From Myoxocephalus aenaeus (Eukaryota > Chordata > Actinopteri > Perciformes > Cottidae): a stretch of DNA of 64,000 nucleotides. How positions within the stretch are numbered: the first letter of the stretch is position 1; each line of letters opens with the position of its first letter. The position numbers and the translations under genes are program-made. The DNA is taken from contig JBAMJR010000050.1 in NCBI GenBank assembly GCA_038501785.1, positions 685,001 through 749,000 of the forward strand. The letters are read 5' to 3'. The notes under the pieces were generated by a model. It was not told the DNA's origin and made no database searches. It saw only the letters and a program-made list of their open reading frames with translations. Shown here one piece after another: positions 11,945-38,984 of the stretch.

Positions 11945-12565
11945 CCTGTGACCTTCCGACCTATCTTGAGGGATATAAAGCAGCATGTTTGCTTGCATTG
12001 CTTGTTCAAGTGGATGTTCAAGTCTGTCATGAATTGAAGCTCTATCCACTGTTTTATCACCTGCAGGGGGGCTGTAATACCTGTGTAATGTTGGGCCAAA
12101 GAGGAATTTGAATTGTCAGCCTGTGCTGGAACATTGGAGGAATCGGATGATGATGTTTATATCTGATCAGACTCCTTTCTGTCGAGATTACTAAATAGGA
12201 CAGATCCAGCTGTTTTTGGACAAGCAGGCAGAGACACAAGAGTTTTTTCTTCTTCTTTTTTTCTCATCGACCTGACCCCTTGTGACTCTGTTAATGTGAC
12301 ACATGCAGTTCACAGTAACCACAAATAGTAAGTAATCACTCTGAATATACAATACACCCATTCAGTGCTTACTGTAATATTGCTGCTTGCACGGTTAAAC
12401 ACTTCACCTTCATAAAAACATCAATCACATCAACAACTTTTTTATTTCCCTGGATGCTAAGTGTGTTTTGTAATTATTGTAAAATTCCTATCAAGTACCT
12501 CCAATGACACCAGCTCCTTTTTTGTCACAACTCTGGGGGCAAAACACTCACTACGCGATAATAAA
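11945..12565 (+). other. Likely 3' UTR with AATAAA signal
   Basis: After the stop codon at 11942-11944 no further coding frame follows. The first convincing poly(A) hexamer, AATAAA, is at 12560-12565. Transcript end is inferred, not shown. Confidence 0.4.
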
Positions 12566-13423
12566 ATGAAAGCATTTTGTAGTTTCAAGTTATTAGCTTG
12601 ATGTGAACATGTGCTAAATCACCTTTAAGAGCTCTGGTTACACCTTATTGCAACAACAACAAAAATCCAAACAAAAAGTATCAAAGCCGTTGTAAAGAAA
12701 AAAATAATATTGGCATCACCTTTCAAGCAAAAAGTGTTCATTGTTTGTACATCTTTAATGTTCAATATTTCATGTGAAACGGCTTAATGTCAAAGCCTTT
12801 GTTTACCTTTCTTACCTCACCTTTAAGGGCTATGTACTGCTGCTGATGAGTTTGTGACATCACTCAGAGCTGCAGCGAATGTGGCTTATTAGTCTGTGCA
12901 TGCTGTGATCATTGTACTCTGCACACTGCTTCTGTAAACGGTGTGTTTGGGAAGATAAACTGAACTGCAGTGGAGAGTGGACGGGATAGATAACACTGTT
13001 TAGGGTAACTGAAAGAAGAATGGAATCACAGAAATTGGGTCTCAGATTTACACATGCACATATTTGGGATTGGAACCGAGTAAAGTTATCCTTGAATAGA
13101 GACCTCTTTTATGTGTAATGTATTACAATGATGTTTAACTCTGCAGCAGAGCTCGTTTCCCAGATGTTTCAGATGACATTTATGTTCACTTTGATGCCGT
13201 CAATCAATTTAAAGTCATCTAATAAATAGTCTTGGGCAAAAGTGTTGTTACTCACTTATTTATTATTTTCATATGAGATACTGACTTTGTACTCATGGGT
13301 ATGTGCACATGCCTTTTATCTAATATTAAATGAGTATGGAAAAATAAATCAAGGTTCACTAGAATTTCAGTTTTAAACTCTATTCCAATCACCATTTACA
13401 TACATGACATTTGCCCTCTGCAT
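12566..13423. other. Intergenic, nothing recognised
   Basis: AT-rich sequence with no protein-like frame, RNA gene or obvious repeat. Confidence 0.55.
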
Positions 13424-13585
13424 TTCACCCGCTCAAAGCATTTTTAGGAGCAGTGGGCTGTGTGAAGCTCCCGAGGGTTCAGTGTCTTGCTCAAGGACAC
13501 GCAAACTGTGGGGAGGCCGGGGATTGAACCGGCTACCTTGCAGTTACAGGATGACCACTCTACTCCATGAGCCAGTTAACATCTG
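13424..13585 (-). repeat. tRNA-like interspersed repeat (SINE-like), reverse orientation
   Basis: The stretch contains TGTCTTGCTCAAGGACACGC, then GGGATTGAACCGGCTACC and TCTACTCCATGAGCCA. These are the reverse of tRNA-like boxes (GGTTCAATCCC as box B; TGGCTCATGGAGTAGA resembling box A). The phrase is very common in teleost repeats. Family name not assigned; ends approximate. Confidence 0.6.
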
Positions 13586-14970
13586 TGAATATTTTTTCAA
13601 ACCATTAAGAAGTGCTTTACTTTGAGCAAACAATCAGACACATTTATTGATTTAATATCAAATTCTTTTCATGATTTTTATGATTTTTTCATTTATTTCC
13701 CTATATGTGGTGTGAGATTATTTCATGATTTGCCTGTATATTGAGTAATACTTCTATTTGATAACTACATACGTTTACAGATGGATCTTTTTTAGTTTAG
13801 TTAGTTTTAGTTAAATACATTTTTTATTGAAATCAGTAAAACAGGCGAACTGAAAGATCTGTATTGATCAATTAGTCATAAGTAATCATGATCATCCCTT
13901 TTCTTTCATGCTTTTATTCACTTGAATCAAAATCCCAGTAACAGTGAGGAGCAGTCTTAATTGTCATTGTAAGGTCAAATAGACAACTGATTAAAAATTA
14001 TGGCGACCAGTAAAGCATTAACATAATACTCACAATAATCACAGAACAGAGGAGAAAATATCTGATGCACAGCTTGCACCTTTTATTATAAAACCATAAA
14101 ACCCATAGATGGAACTTGACCTTGAAGATGCATGCTGCAGTATGTGTTTCCTTCCCTGGCAACTTCCAGTCTCAGATGTTCTTCAATGCAGTGACCAACT
14201 GCTGTGAGGATGCAGTGGAAATACTAATGAGCACACTGCTCTCACGCGTGATACGGCATCAATGGGAAAAGGCCATATGTGTCAATCAATTCTACTTAGG
14301 GCTCCAACACATCTCGGGCCAACCCTGGTGGGATTCCACTCATGTTTACTATGTTCAGCCATGCTAGGGGCACAGTGTTGGTCGGTCTAGACTGAAATAA
14401 CTGACCCTAACACTCTCCCCGTTTCTGAACCGTCTCTGAGCAGGCTAATGGTTTCTAGAGGGTCACCTCTCTGGTGTCTGCGGCTGCAGACACACCTGCA
14501 GCTTCTTCTCAGAGTTGGTGTTATCTTTCTGTTATCCAGAGGGTTGGGGTTATCTTGTCAAATGTATTTGAAGGATAACAATACTTTTGCAAGAGTAATG
14601 TTTTCTATGACTCTTTCCAAGCCTGCATTTAGCTCAAAGCACTAAGTGCAGCCTCACAGAGCTGCTAGCATGGCTGTAGACTCTTAGTTTTATTTTTTAT
14701 TTATTTATCTGAAACAAAAATGAACGACACAAGACAAACATTGTTGTTGTATTGATTTATCACTTGAGCGCATGGTTTTTGAAACATTTAAAACTGGAAT
14801 ATTTACAATCAGGTTCTGACTGAACCCTTCTGGAAAACCAACGTCTCAGCAATGATTTCAACCTATTTATTCACCTTTACATCATCCAAATAGGCAGAAA
14901 AAAACTAACTCCAACGGAGAACATCGGGAACACGATGTATTTAATTTGACAGCCGACAGTCTAGTAGTCT
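13586..14970. other. Intergenic, nothing recognised
   Basis: AT-rich, no exon or named element recognised. Short frames at 14116-14367 and 14448-14645 show no recognisable protein family. Confidence 0.5.
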
Positions 14971-15168
14971 AAAATGTCTGCTTTGGGCACAGTTGTTCAG
15001 TTTGAAGAAGAGATGGCACAATCACGAGTTAAGATCTTGTTTTTAATGTTGCAGTTTAGCTGATCATTTATAAACTAGTCCTTATGAATTATCACTTTGA
15101 TTATTGTCCTAAATCCCAAAACGTTGTCAACCTTTCCCCAACTTTCATAGCAATTGTGAAATTTCAAA
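14971..15168 (+). repeat. 198-bp direct repeat, copy 1
   Basis: This segment recurs at 16472-16669 in the same orientation. Reading them side by side I find one mismatch (CTTGTTTTTAATG here, CTTGTTGTTAATG in copy 2). There are no indels, so identity is about 99.5 percent. No open frame or known element was recognised in it. Confidence 0.95.
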
Positions 15169-15544
15169 CACTTTTAACCCTAGTCTAAATTTGTCATGAC
15201 CTTAAATCACCTTCTCAGTCTGAAGTATTTCTGCCTGCCCGTATTCTGAGGACAAACTCCAGCGTGTTACCCGTACCGCTGTTGTTACCTGTCAGCTGCT
15301 CTTACCGTTAAAGAGGCGGATGACACAGGAGCTAATGAAAGAGCAGCAAGAAGTGCCGGCGACCCTGCCCACCAGGTAACCATCTGTTCCAAAAACCTTC
15401 CCCTCGCTTGCTTAGTGAGAGCTCCTGTCACGTCAGCAGCTTCGTCCCGAGAGCTGTCCCCTTGCTTGACTAGTCCTGCTACTCACTGCAGCCTCTACAA
15501 CCACCAGACAGGACCTCAGCATCCGGCAGCCTCATTCTTTATTC

Positions 15545-15547
<3 letters not shown>

Positions 15548-15600
<53 letters not shown>
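15548..15600 (+). repeat. (TTA)n microsatellite
   Basis: About 17 uninterrupted TTA units. Confidence 0.97.
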
Positions 15601-15857
15601 GCCTACTGTTTTATCCAAGCAGCACTTTGTACAAAGTTGCCGCAAAAAGGCCGGTGCTGATTACAAGCTTAATAGCCAGCAAATATATTCCATTCCATTG
15701 TGAAGATCAGTAGTGGATCAAGGACTCGGATCGTAAAAATAGCCGATACCACTGTAGAAATACTCTGATACAAGTAAAATAAACCTAACCTAAAAAAGGT
15801 ATCATGCAGAATGACCCATTTCAGAATAATGTATGTTGTAATATTGAGTTATAATTA

Positions 15858-15930
15858 TGGGGCGGCGCGATGCTGTAGTGGTTAGAACCCTTGGGCCCAA
15901 CAGCAAGTTCTGGGTTCAAACCTGCTGGAG
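15858..15930 (+). repeat. tRNA-derived SINE head fragment
   Basis: GGGGCGGCGCGATGCTGTAG then TGGTTAGAACCC resembles the head of a widespread teleost tRNA-derived repeat. The box A-like element is TGTAGTGGTTAG and the box B-like element is GGGTTCAAACC. The 3' part decays quickly. This is not a functional tRNA gene: no acceptor-stem pairing or intact cloverleaf is seen. Confidence 0.6.
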
Positions 15931-16471
15931 AGTGGGTTAAATGTTGACCTCAGGTTCTATGCTCTGGAGTTAACTTAACTCAATATCAATCCCTTGTTTG
16001 TACATTCATCATCAAGCTGTGGTGGTTAGTCATCTGGGCATGAAGCCTGAGCAGGGAAACGGCTCCTGGCTCTCTCCAAAGTTAAAACAATACATCTAGC
16101 GTCCTCTAAAGCTCACTACTTAACACGTTGTATCACACAAAAGAACAAACAGACACAGAGGAAACAAGTTGTGGTTTTTAGGGGACTCGATATTTATAAG
16201 ATCATGACAAGACAGATTAAGACAAAGCCTCCAGATAATTATACAGTTTGGAGGACATTAGTTTAAATTTGCTCTTTACTGTAAATGATCACCAAATGAG
16301 GCTGAAAATATATTTTATTCTAATCCTTTGTAGCCTCATGAAATATTTATTGTTCTCACTTGACTTTGAGGAGAGATTTAACCAAACAGAGACGATTCAC
16401 CCCGGGACAGCAGATCCTCCTCATGGTTTGTGCTGAAAGAAAGCAAAGCACACTCAATTATTGATTGTTTG

Positions 16472-16669
16472 AAAATGTCTGCTTTGGGCACAGTTGTTCA
16501 GTTTGAAGAAGAGATGGCACAATCACGAGTTAAGATCTTGTTGTTAATGTTGCAGTTTAGCTGATCATTTATAAACTAGTCCTTATGAATTATCACTTTG
16601 ATTATTGTCCTAAATCCCAAAACGTTGTCAACCTTTCCCCAACTTTCATAGCAATTGTGAAATTTCAAA
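16472..16669 (+). repeat. 198-bp direct repeat, copy 2
   Basis: Second copy of 14971-15168, offset by exactly 1501 bases and differing at one position. The flanks on both sides differ from those of copy 1, so the duplicated unit is sharply bounded. Confidence 0.95.
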
Positions 16670-17390
16670 TATGTTCAAAGTGTGTATAAAAAATTATGAG
16701 AGGAACAATGTGATATTTACTTGAAAGGGTAAAAGTGCCCCCAAGTGGCCAAACAACAGGATGCTGCAGAGAACACCTTGATGTGTATTGTGTAATATTG
16801 TCAAAAGCAGTGATAATTTGTTATATTACGTTGGAGTTAAATTAAGTGTCTTCAGTAAGAAATTGAGTTTGGAAATTTGAAGCATATCATGTCTAATCAT
16901 GTGTAAATCTCTCCATCAACAACTGCAGGACTTTTTTCTTGTAAGGTTGTATTCTTTCATTGTGTTTCTATATTTTAATCGCTGCTATAGACTTGAAGAA
17001 TAAATGAATAGCTATAAGGATGGGTAAAATCAATTTGCAGAATAAAAGATTAAAATACTTGTTATAAAGTAGATTTAATAATAAAGGTTCAATACTGTAT
17101 ACAAACAGACATTTCTTGTTTTGCAAGTAATATTTTGCTATACATGTGGTACAACAGGGGGTTGACAGTATACATCGTGCTTGGATTTACATTTGACAGT
17201 GATTAAATGAACATCTTAAAGAGACTGTATTTGAACTTTAAAGGTATTCAATGTACAGGTACAATGGATATTTACTGTTCCATTATTGCACAGGGATTGT
17301 TCCTTCCTGACAAAAAAAATCATTAGAAAATGATTAAACAATGGAATTAAATTAAAAGAATAATATACATATATATTTTTATTGTATTTA
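16670..17390. other. Intergenic; CTCF-like core on minus strand at 16735-16750
   Basis: AT-rich with no gene. On the minus strand 16735-16750 reads GGCCACTTGGGGGCAC, a good match to the CCA(C/G)NAGGGGGC-type core bound by CTCF in vertebrates. Occupancy cannot be judged from sequence. Confidence 0.35.
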
Positions 17391-17553
17391 ACTTATACTC
17401 TGACTAACAACATGTATATATACTCTGACTAACAACATGTATATATATATTTTTGCACAATCGAAGCTATTTCTATTTTATACTTACTTATACTCTGACT
17501 AACAACATGTATATATATATATTTTTGCACAATCGAAGCTATTTCTATTTTAT
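17391..17553 (+). repeat. Tandemly duplicated unit of about 70-90 bp
   Basis: The phrase ACTCTGACTAACAACATGTA occurs three times (about 17398, 17421 and 17493). The block TTTTTGCACAATCGAAGCTA occurs twice (about 17450 and 17522). Together they form two imperfect tandem copies separated by a TA-rich run that differs in length. Confidence 0.85.
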
Positions 17554-17562
17554 TCTATTTTA

Positions 17563-17624
<62 letters not shown>

Positions 17625-17760
17625 TTGTATATATCTTTTATCTTTCGTCCTGCTGTTTTTGTTTATTTTGTTGTAAGTTGCTGCTACCCCGACACCAAAT
17701 TTCCCCTCGGGGATTAATAAAGTATATATTCATTCATTCATTCATTCATTCATTCATTCA

Positions 17761-17794
<34 letters not shown>
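17554..17794 (+). repeat. LINE-like 3' tail with (TTA), (ATTC) and (TA) arrays
   Basis: (TTA)n runs at 17566-17613. It is followed by TGTTGTAAGTTGCTGCTACC and AAATTTCCCCTCGGGGATTA, then ATAAAGTATATATTC. The phrase AATTTCCCC-TCGGGGATNAATAAAGTAT followed by a tetranucleotide tail is a familiar 3' end in fish retroposons. The tail here is (ATTC)n at 17728-17764, running into (TA)n at 17764-17794. The family is not named with confidence. Confidence 0.55.
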
Positions 17795-17795
<1 letters not shown>

Positions 17796-17998
17796 CGCTC
17801 CTTTTTAAAGTATCTGCAGAGCTTTTCCTTTCAGTGGCGTTTTGTGACCGAACTGGACCAACACACTAACTCTTCATACGTATTGGGGGAAAATAAAAAC
17901 AAATTGCGAGGGAACTCAAAGAAATTCACAAAATCACCGCAAAACTGAAATAAAAACAAAGCAGTAATCGTTCATAGCAAGTTTTCAGTTTTTAGGAG

Positions 17999-18442
17999 GT
18001 GGAGCTTCTAATCTTTTCGGAGCCCACACACCAGCCACAGCCCGGTCGGTGCCATAGCAACGAGCCGCGGAGGAGGGGGACGCCGAAGCGACTTATCATT
18101 GGTCAGATGAGGCTGTCGATCATCCCCGATCCTCCGCGTGATTTGTTCCATCGACCGTCGCTCACACAAGCTGCAACGTGATTGGCTATCTTTTTCATTT
18201 GCGGGCCCGCCTTGTTGAATAAGCTCTTGCAGCTGCACACAAGTCGGGGGGGAAAAAAGGAGAGCGGAGGAGGTGCTAGCATAATGCAATGAGTTGAAGC
18301 TGGGTTGTTTTGAGGAGTTTAAAGTTGTTCATTTCAGCTAACTCTATTATTGTCTCACCATCAAGGCGTTGTGTTTACTTGGAACTACACAAAGTCGGAA
18401 GAAATGTAGGGACTTTTTGTCCGCCTTTGTCGTTGCCTCACG
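17999..18442 (+). promoter_or_regulatory. Probable rhpn1 promoter and 5' UTR
   Basis: CpG frequency rises sharply compared with the AT-rich sequence upstream (for example 18040-18175). Two inverted CCAAT boxes (ATTGG) lie at about 18099-18103 and 18180-18184. No TATA box is evident. The region ends at the rhpn1 start codon at 18443. The call is inferred from composition and position. Confidence 0.5.
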
Positions 18443-34131
<15,689 letters not shown>

Positions 34132-36101
34132 GACGTGGCTGCAGAGGAACCACTCAGGGAATCACAGCAGTGGAGCACGAGGTACGATGGGGACGGCATT
34201 CAGAGGAAACATCCGCAGGAGCCCAAAACAAAACAAGAAAGCACACGGTTTGTCCAGTAACATTGTTCCTGGCGTCTTTGTATTGCTACAGCACAGTCCA
34301 ATGTCTGTAGCAAATGTGTTGGCTCAGCAAATATGTGGACGCAAACATACCATGTAGAGCACCTTCTAACATGTGGTTGTTTTAATACATTTTACCTGGC
34401 ATGAGTGAAGATCTTACTATTGCTGCCATGGTCATTGGACAATGGAGTTGAGCGATCCCACGTCTGAGGACTGGGCTGTACTCCTCTGTGCAGTGCTGTG
34501 TACTGCCTTGGAGACAGAACGCAACAACAAATTTAGATGCAGGCTGCTAAAAAAATCATTTTGAGACAGGACTCAATGCCATGCTGTTGCTCCTGCATGA
34601 CTGTATGACTTAAACAAGTGCAGTGATTTCACTGTAAAATGTGAGATCCACATCGGATTTTTGATGCATATCCATCACCACTTGGACTTCTCTGTGATAC
34701 AAGCCACAGACTGTCAAAGAATTATTTTTAGTATTACTGAACTTCATTGAAGTTTTTTCAGCAAACTACTGACACTAACATAAAAAAAACAGCTGATGAA
34801 TAGTAAATAAGTAAAATAACCGCGAATTAGGATTCACACTTAAAGCAAACTTAGCGTTTAGGTATTAACAAGACACACAGCTGGCAAAATGCCCAGCTCC
34901 TTGATTTCACTACATTAACGTTACCATACATATGTGTTGAGAGGGTGAAGCAGAAGTTCCATATTTCTTGTGTCTTATATTTTTCTTAAGAGGTCTCTGA
35001 GGTTACAGAATTCTGTAACGGTCCTGTTTAACCATTTAGGATCAGTTAAAAGTGAAAAAGTATCACTGATACCGTATGATATTGGATGTTCTTGGAGGAA
35101 TGTTTTAGTTGTTTTTAGTTGTCATTTTTAGACGATTAAAAAGCACTTCAGAGGTTTTGATCCATTGTTTTGTAGTTTGGTACTTTCATGCACTGTGAAT
35201 ATTGAAAAGGACAAATCGGTTAATAATGTAGTTCAGACTTGATGTCTCAATAATGAACATGTGAGAGGTTGGGAGTTTTCTTTTTTTTATGAAATGTGAT
35301 ACTGGGAGACCCTGCAGGAAAAGCATGTGGTGTCCAAAACGTTGCATTTTTTTTTCAAAAGGAGTTTTGTATTGTTTTGTATCTATTGTGTCCTTAATGG
35401 TTTCCGAGACCGGTCCAGCCACTGTACTGTATGTTACAGTCAGCCAATATTAGAAAACAATAGATGATGATGTTCGTGTATTTTTTTTCTTCTTTTAACT
35501 ACCATTGTGTGAACGGTTTGTAAAAACCTGATATAACTAGAAATGTGAGAATTGTAGCACATTACTGTTTGGTCCAGCAACAAAATGAATGCTGTGTTGT
35601 TGTTTTTTTGCCATGGCATGTCTTTTCCTTCTTCTGTACAATGCGTGTGCCACGGTGGTCCATTGTGATGAGTACAAAAAGCCGGAGGGGACAAACACCA
35701 GGATTTCTCATGTTTTTGTTTTCACATGATCACAACATAATTGTTCTGTGATGCAATTTGTTTTCTGCATTCATGAACGGTTTAGCAATTCTAAAAAGAT
35801 TTGCAAAAGAGCAGGATTTTTTTGTTTTATTCTCACAGTCAATAAATACATTTTGGATGTAAAGGAAACAAGTTTGTCATGTTGTGATCACAAAGTAACT
35901 AGAACAGGTTAAATGTTTCCTCTTCAGCTTTCTGTACTATCTACTGTATTTGTGCGAGTAAGTAAATGTGTGTCAAGCCTGTTGTGAAGAGGAATATTGT
36001 TTCCTTCCATTTGTGTTTGTTGACTGAATCTCTGACCATCCCTTAATGACTGCATTTGGGGATTTGCACAGTATTTTTTTTCCATGTATGAATACAATAA
36101 A
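34132..36101 (+). other. Likely rhpn1 3' UTR with alternative poly(A) signals
   Basis: After the rhpn1 stop no coding frame continues. AATAAA occurs at 35841-35846 and at 36096-36101, the latter followed by GTGAATAATGAG. Use of either is inferred from position. Confidence 0.5.
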
Positions 36102-37567
36102 AGTGAATAATGAGCTACTATCAGTTTGACTGCCCTCTCACTAAGAACTACCTCACAATTATAATACACACAATAGTATATGCACCCCTGCCATGTTAGT
36201 TTGAATGTATCTAGCTGTCTCTTATTGACACATTATGAAATTGTACGAAGAAAAAAAAAAAAGCTGCCAAGCTGAGTGGGTGGAGCCACGTTTTCTGGGA
36301 ACACCCGTTGTTGTGAAGGTCGGCTGCTGTAACCGAGCCCCGTTCTCTGTGGACATCCTGCGAGCAACCTCGTTGTACTTTTTTGTTTATCATTCATTTT
36401 ATTTATGTATGATTTTTGCTGGTTTTGAAACAAAAATAAACTAAATATACTCTTTCCAAATAATTACTTTTATAGTCATTTACAACAATCGGCTAAAATA
36501 ATGAAAATAAATCAACCTTTTTAATAAGATAATATTTATCAAAGGGTTTTTTTAAATACGAGGAGCTCGGCCTTGCTGTAAAATTGTGCGTTTAAAATGA
36601 TTGTAATGCCAGCGTGCAGTGAGGGAGCAGTATAGTTCATAACCACTAGAGGGCAGTAAAACAGCAACAAGCAGACAGACGCACAGGCCCAAACATCAGT
36701 TTATCTAGAGAGAGAAAAACATCTCTAATGTTCAGTCGGATTTACTTAATGCACTTTCTGATCATCTGGGTATTTATGTGTATTTGAATGTATTCTTGTG
36801 GACAATACTGGTGATGAAGGAATGCTGTTGGTTTCCTTGGATGAGGAGATCCTCTTAAAAGGAGATGGAGACCCACCTCACCATCCCATCCCAACTCTGC
36901 TGCCCTGTCATTGGGCCTATGACGGACTTCTAATGGTTCCTGAGAAACAACCTCGTCCTCCTGCTTGTTGTTCTGGGGCTGAAATAAATCAAATATGTAA
37001 AGCGACAAAACTATTTCTAAGTTTGCAAGTTGTTGAAAAGGTCTGTTGGCCGATGCTGCGATGAAATTATGTCCAATCTAAGAGCACAGCTGTGGCGTCA
37101 TGTCTGGTTGCACGTATTCATACTTCCAGGACGTCGCCCTCCTCGTGCACCAGAGTCAATCGACTCCAGAGGGTTCCCAAGCCCCGACATCCTCAGCTTG
37201 ACACATCTAGACTTTGGATTTACACTCACGAGACACTGCTGCAGCCTGAATACCACAGGACTCACAACTACACTACTGTGTCGAATTTGAAGAGAAACAA
37301 TGTGATGCCCCCCAGTGGTAGCATCAATTAAGACATCGCTAAGAAGTTTGCTGGAAACACGACGAGCAGACAGGTTCCACACTTTTACAATTAGCTGTAG
37401 AATTGAGAATTGAAAGAGAAGTCTACCTCGCTCTGGAAGATTACTAACCGTCCTATTTTTCAAAAGGCAGACGACTATCAGTAAATGTTGATTGGGACTA
37501 AATTGATCTCTCCTCCACTCACTGTGGGAATTACGTCCAGGTTTGGTTACAATGAATTGCTCTAATT
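36102..37567. other. Intergenic between convergent genes; CTCF-like motif
   Basis: No gene was recognised. At 36642-36656 the sequence ACCACTAGAGGGCAG fits the vertebrate CTCF core (CCACNAGRKGGCA). A frame at 36798-37064 is open on both strands but shows no recognisable family. Confidence 0.4.
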
Positions 37568-38486
37568 ATGCATTTATCACCGGTCCTGTTCGTGACTTTC
37601 AAGGACAGGATATCTAGGCGCAGCCAGGGGGCGGAGAAGATCCGGTTCGGGAATCTCGGGATCGCCTCTCTGCTGTTCGCAGATGATGTGATCCTGTTTG
37701 CCTCCTCGGACCGTGACCTCCAGCATTCACTGGGGCGTTTTGCAGCCGAGTGTGAAGCGGCAGGGATGAGAGTTAGCACCTCCAAATCTGAGGCCATGGT
37801 GCTCTGCCGGAAACCGGTGGACTGCTCCCTCCAGGTGGGGACAAACTGCCTACCCCAAGCGAAGGAGTTCAAGTATCTCGGGGTCTTGTTCACGAGTGAG
37901 GGTAAGGTGGAGCGGGAGATCGACAGGCGGATCGGTGCGGCTGCAGCAGTAAAACAGGCGCTGTACCGGTCCGTCTTGGGGAAGAGGGAGCTGAGCCGGA
38001 AGGCGAAGCTCTCCATTTACTAGTCGGTCTACGTTCCAACCCTCACCTATGGTCACGAACTCTGGGTCGTGACCGAAAGAACGAGGTCTCGGATACAAGC
38101 GGCCGAAATGAGCTTCCTCCGTAGAGTGGTCGGGCTCAGCCTTAGAGATAGGGTAAGGAGCTCGGACATCAGGAGGGAGCTTGGAGTCGAGTCGCTGCTC
38201 CTTCGTGTCGAAAGGAGTCAGCTGAGGTGGTTCGGGCATCTAGTCAGGATGCCTCCTGGACGCCTCCCATTAGAGGTTTTCCAGGCACGTCCAACTGGTA
38301 GGAGACCCCGGGGAAGACCAAGGACACGCTGGAGGGATTATATCTCCCGGCTGGCCTTGGAACGCCTCGGGGTCCCCCAGGATGAGCTGGAAAGTGTTGC
38401 GGGTGAGAGGGAAGCCTGGGTCGGCCTGCTGAACCTGCTGCCACCGCGACCCGACCCCGGATAAGCGGCTGATAATGGATGGATGG
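37568..38486 (+). mobile_element. Rex3-like RTE LINE, 5'-truncated
   Basis: The reverse transcriptase C-terminal half is preserved. It shows LLFADDVILFASS (the catalytic FADD box), AAECEAAGMRVSTSKSEAMV, EFKYLGVLFTSEGKVEREID, then RTRSRIQAAEMSFLRRV and GRRPRGRPRTRWRDYISRLA. The 3' end is CGGATAAGCGGCTGATAATG followed by a short GATG tandem (38475-38486), typical of Rex3. The frame runs 37568-38464 and is broken only by one TAG at 38021-38023, between SIY and SVY. The 5' part of the element (endonuclease and first RT motifs) is missing. It sits between the 3' ends of rhpn1 and atpaf1. Confidence 0.85.
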
Positions 38487-38984
38487 TCTGCTTATTCCCC
38501 CTGACGATTACATACTTCATAACAACCAAACCCGTCTTGTGTTACCTTTGTATAAAAAGACACACCAAAGACCATTTTCAAGCACGAGAAGAGAAGAAAA
38601 AAAAGTGTTGCATATACAAAGATTTGGGGTTCGGAAGATAATTTATTAAATGTACAATGTTTTTTTTAAAAGGATAACTACTATGCAAATAAAGTCCTTC
38701 TGGTCTAACATGAGGGTAGGAAACAGTGGGATTTATTTATCATAGAACTGATGAATACCTCATTATTATCCTGTATGCACGATGAAGGTGTGTAGCAGAT
38801 ATCAGATGATAAAGTCCCAGACTGAGTTCATGAGAAGCTACTGATCCTCTCTCAAATATATTTTTTGGCCTGAATCATAGCCGCTGTATGAAGGACGGGT
38901 GTATCCTCGTGGGAAGTGCTGAGTGAAGAAGCACATCACTGTCACTTTAAACGAAGACCAGCGGGATCCTGCTGGTCGGTCCTC
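38487..38984 (-). other. Likely atpaf1 3' UTR with poly(A) signal
   Basis: Downstream of the atpaf1 stop on the minus strand, AATAAA hexamers are present as TTTATT on the plus strand at 38732-38737 and 38642-38647. No other feature was seen. Confidence 0.4.

Larger units (their letters stand above)
15169..16471. other. Spacer between the 198-bp direct repeats
   Basis: Holds a (TTA)n array at 15548-15600 and a SINE head at about 15858-15930. The region 15235-15540 is GC-richer than its surroundings, with a proline/serine-rich short frame that I do not recognise. There is no obvious retroviral-type gene, so reading the flanking repeats as LTRs is not supported. Confidence 0.5.

Noticed and set aside
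15858..15930. Functional tRNA gene
   Set aside because: Only box A/B-like phrases; no paired acceptor stem or complete cloverleaf, and the context is a SINE-like repeat.
14971..16669. LTR retrotransposon with 198-bp LTRs
   Set aside because: No target duplication, TG/CA boundaries, primer-binding site or polyprotein relic seen; reported as a duplication instead.
36798..37064. Open frames on both strands of 88 codons
   Set aside because: Mutually overlapping, no recognisable domain and no exon context; may be chance or part of a 3' UTR.
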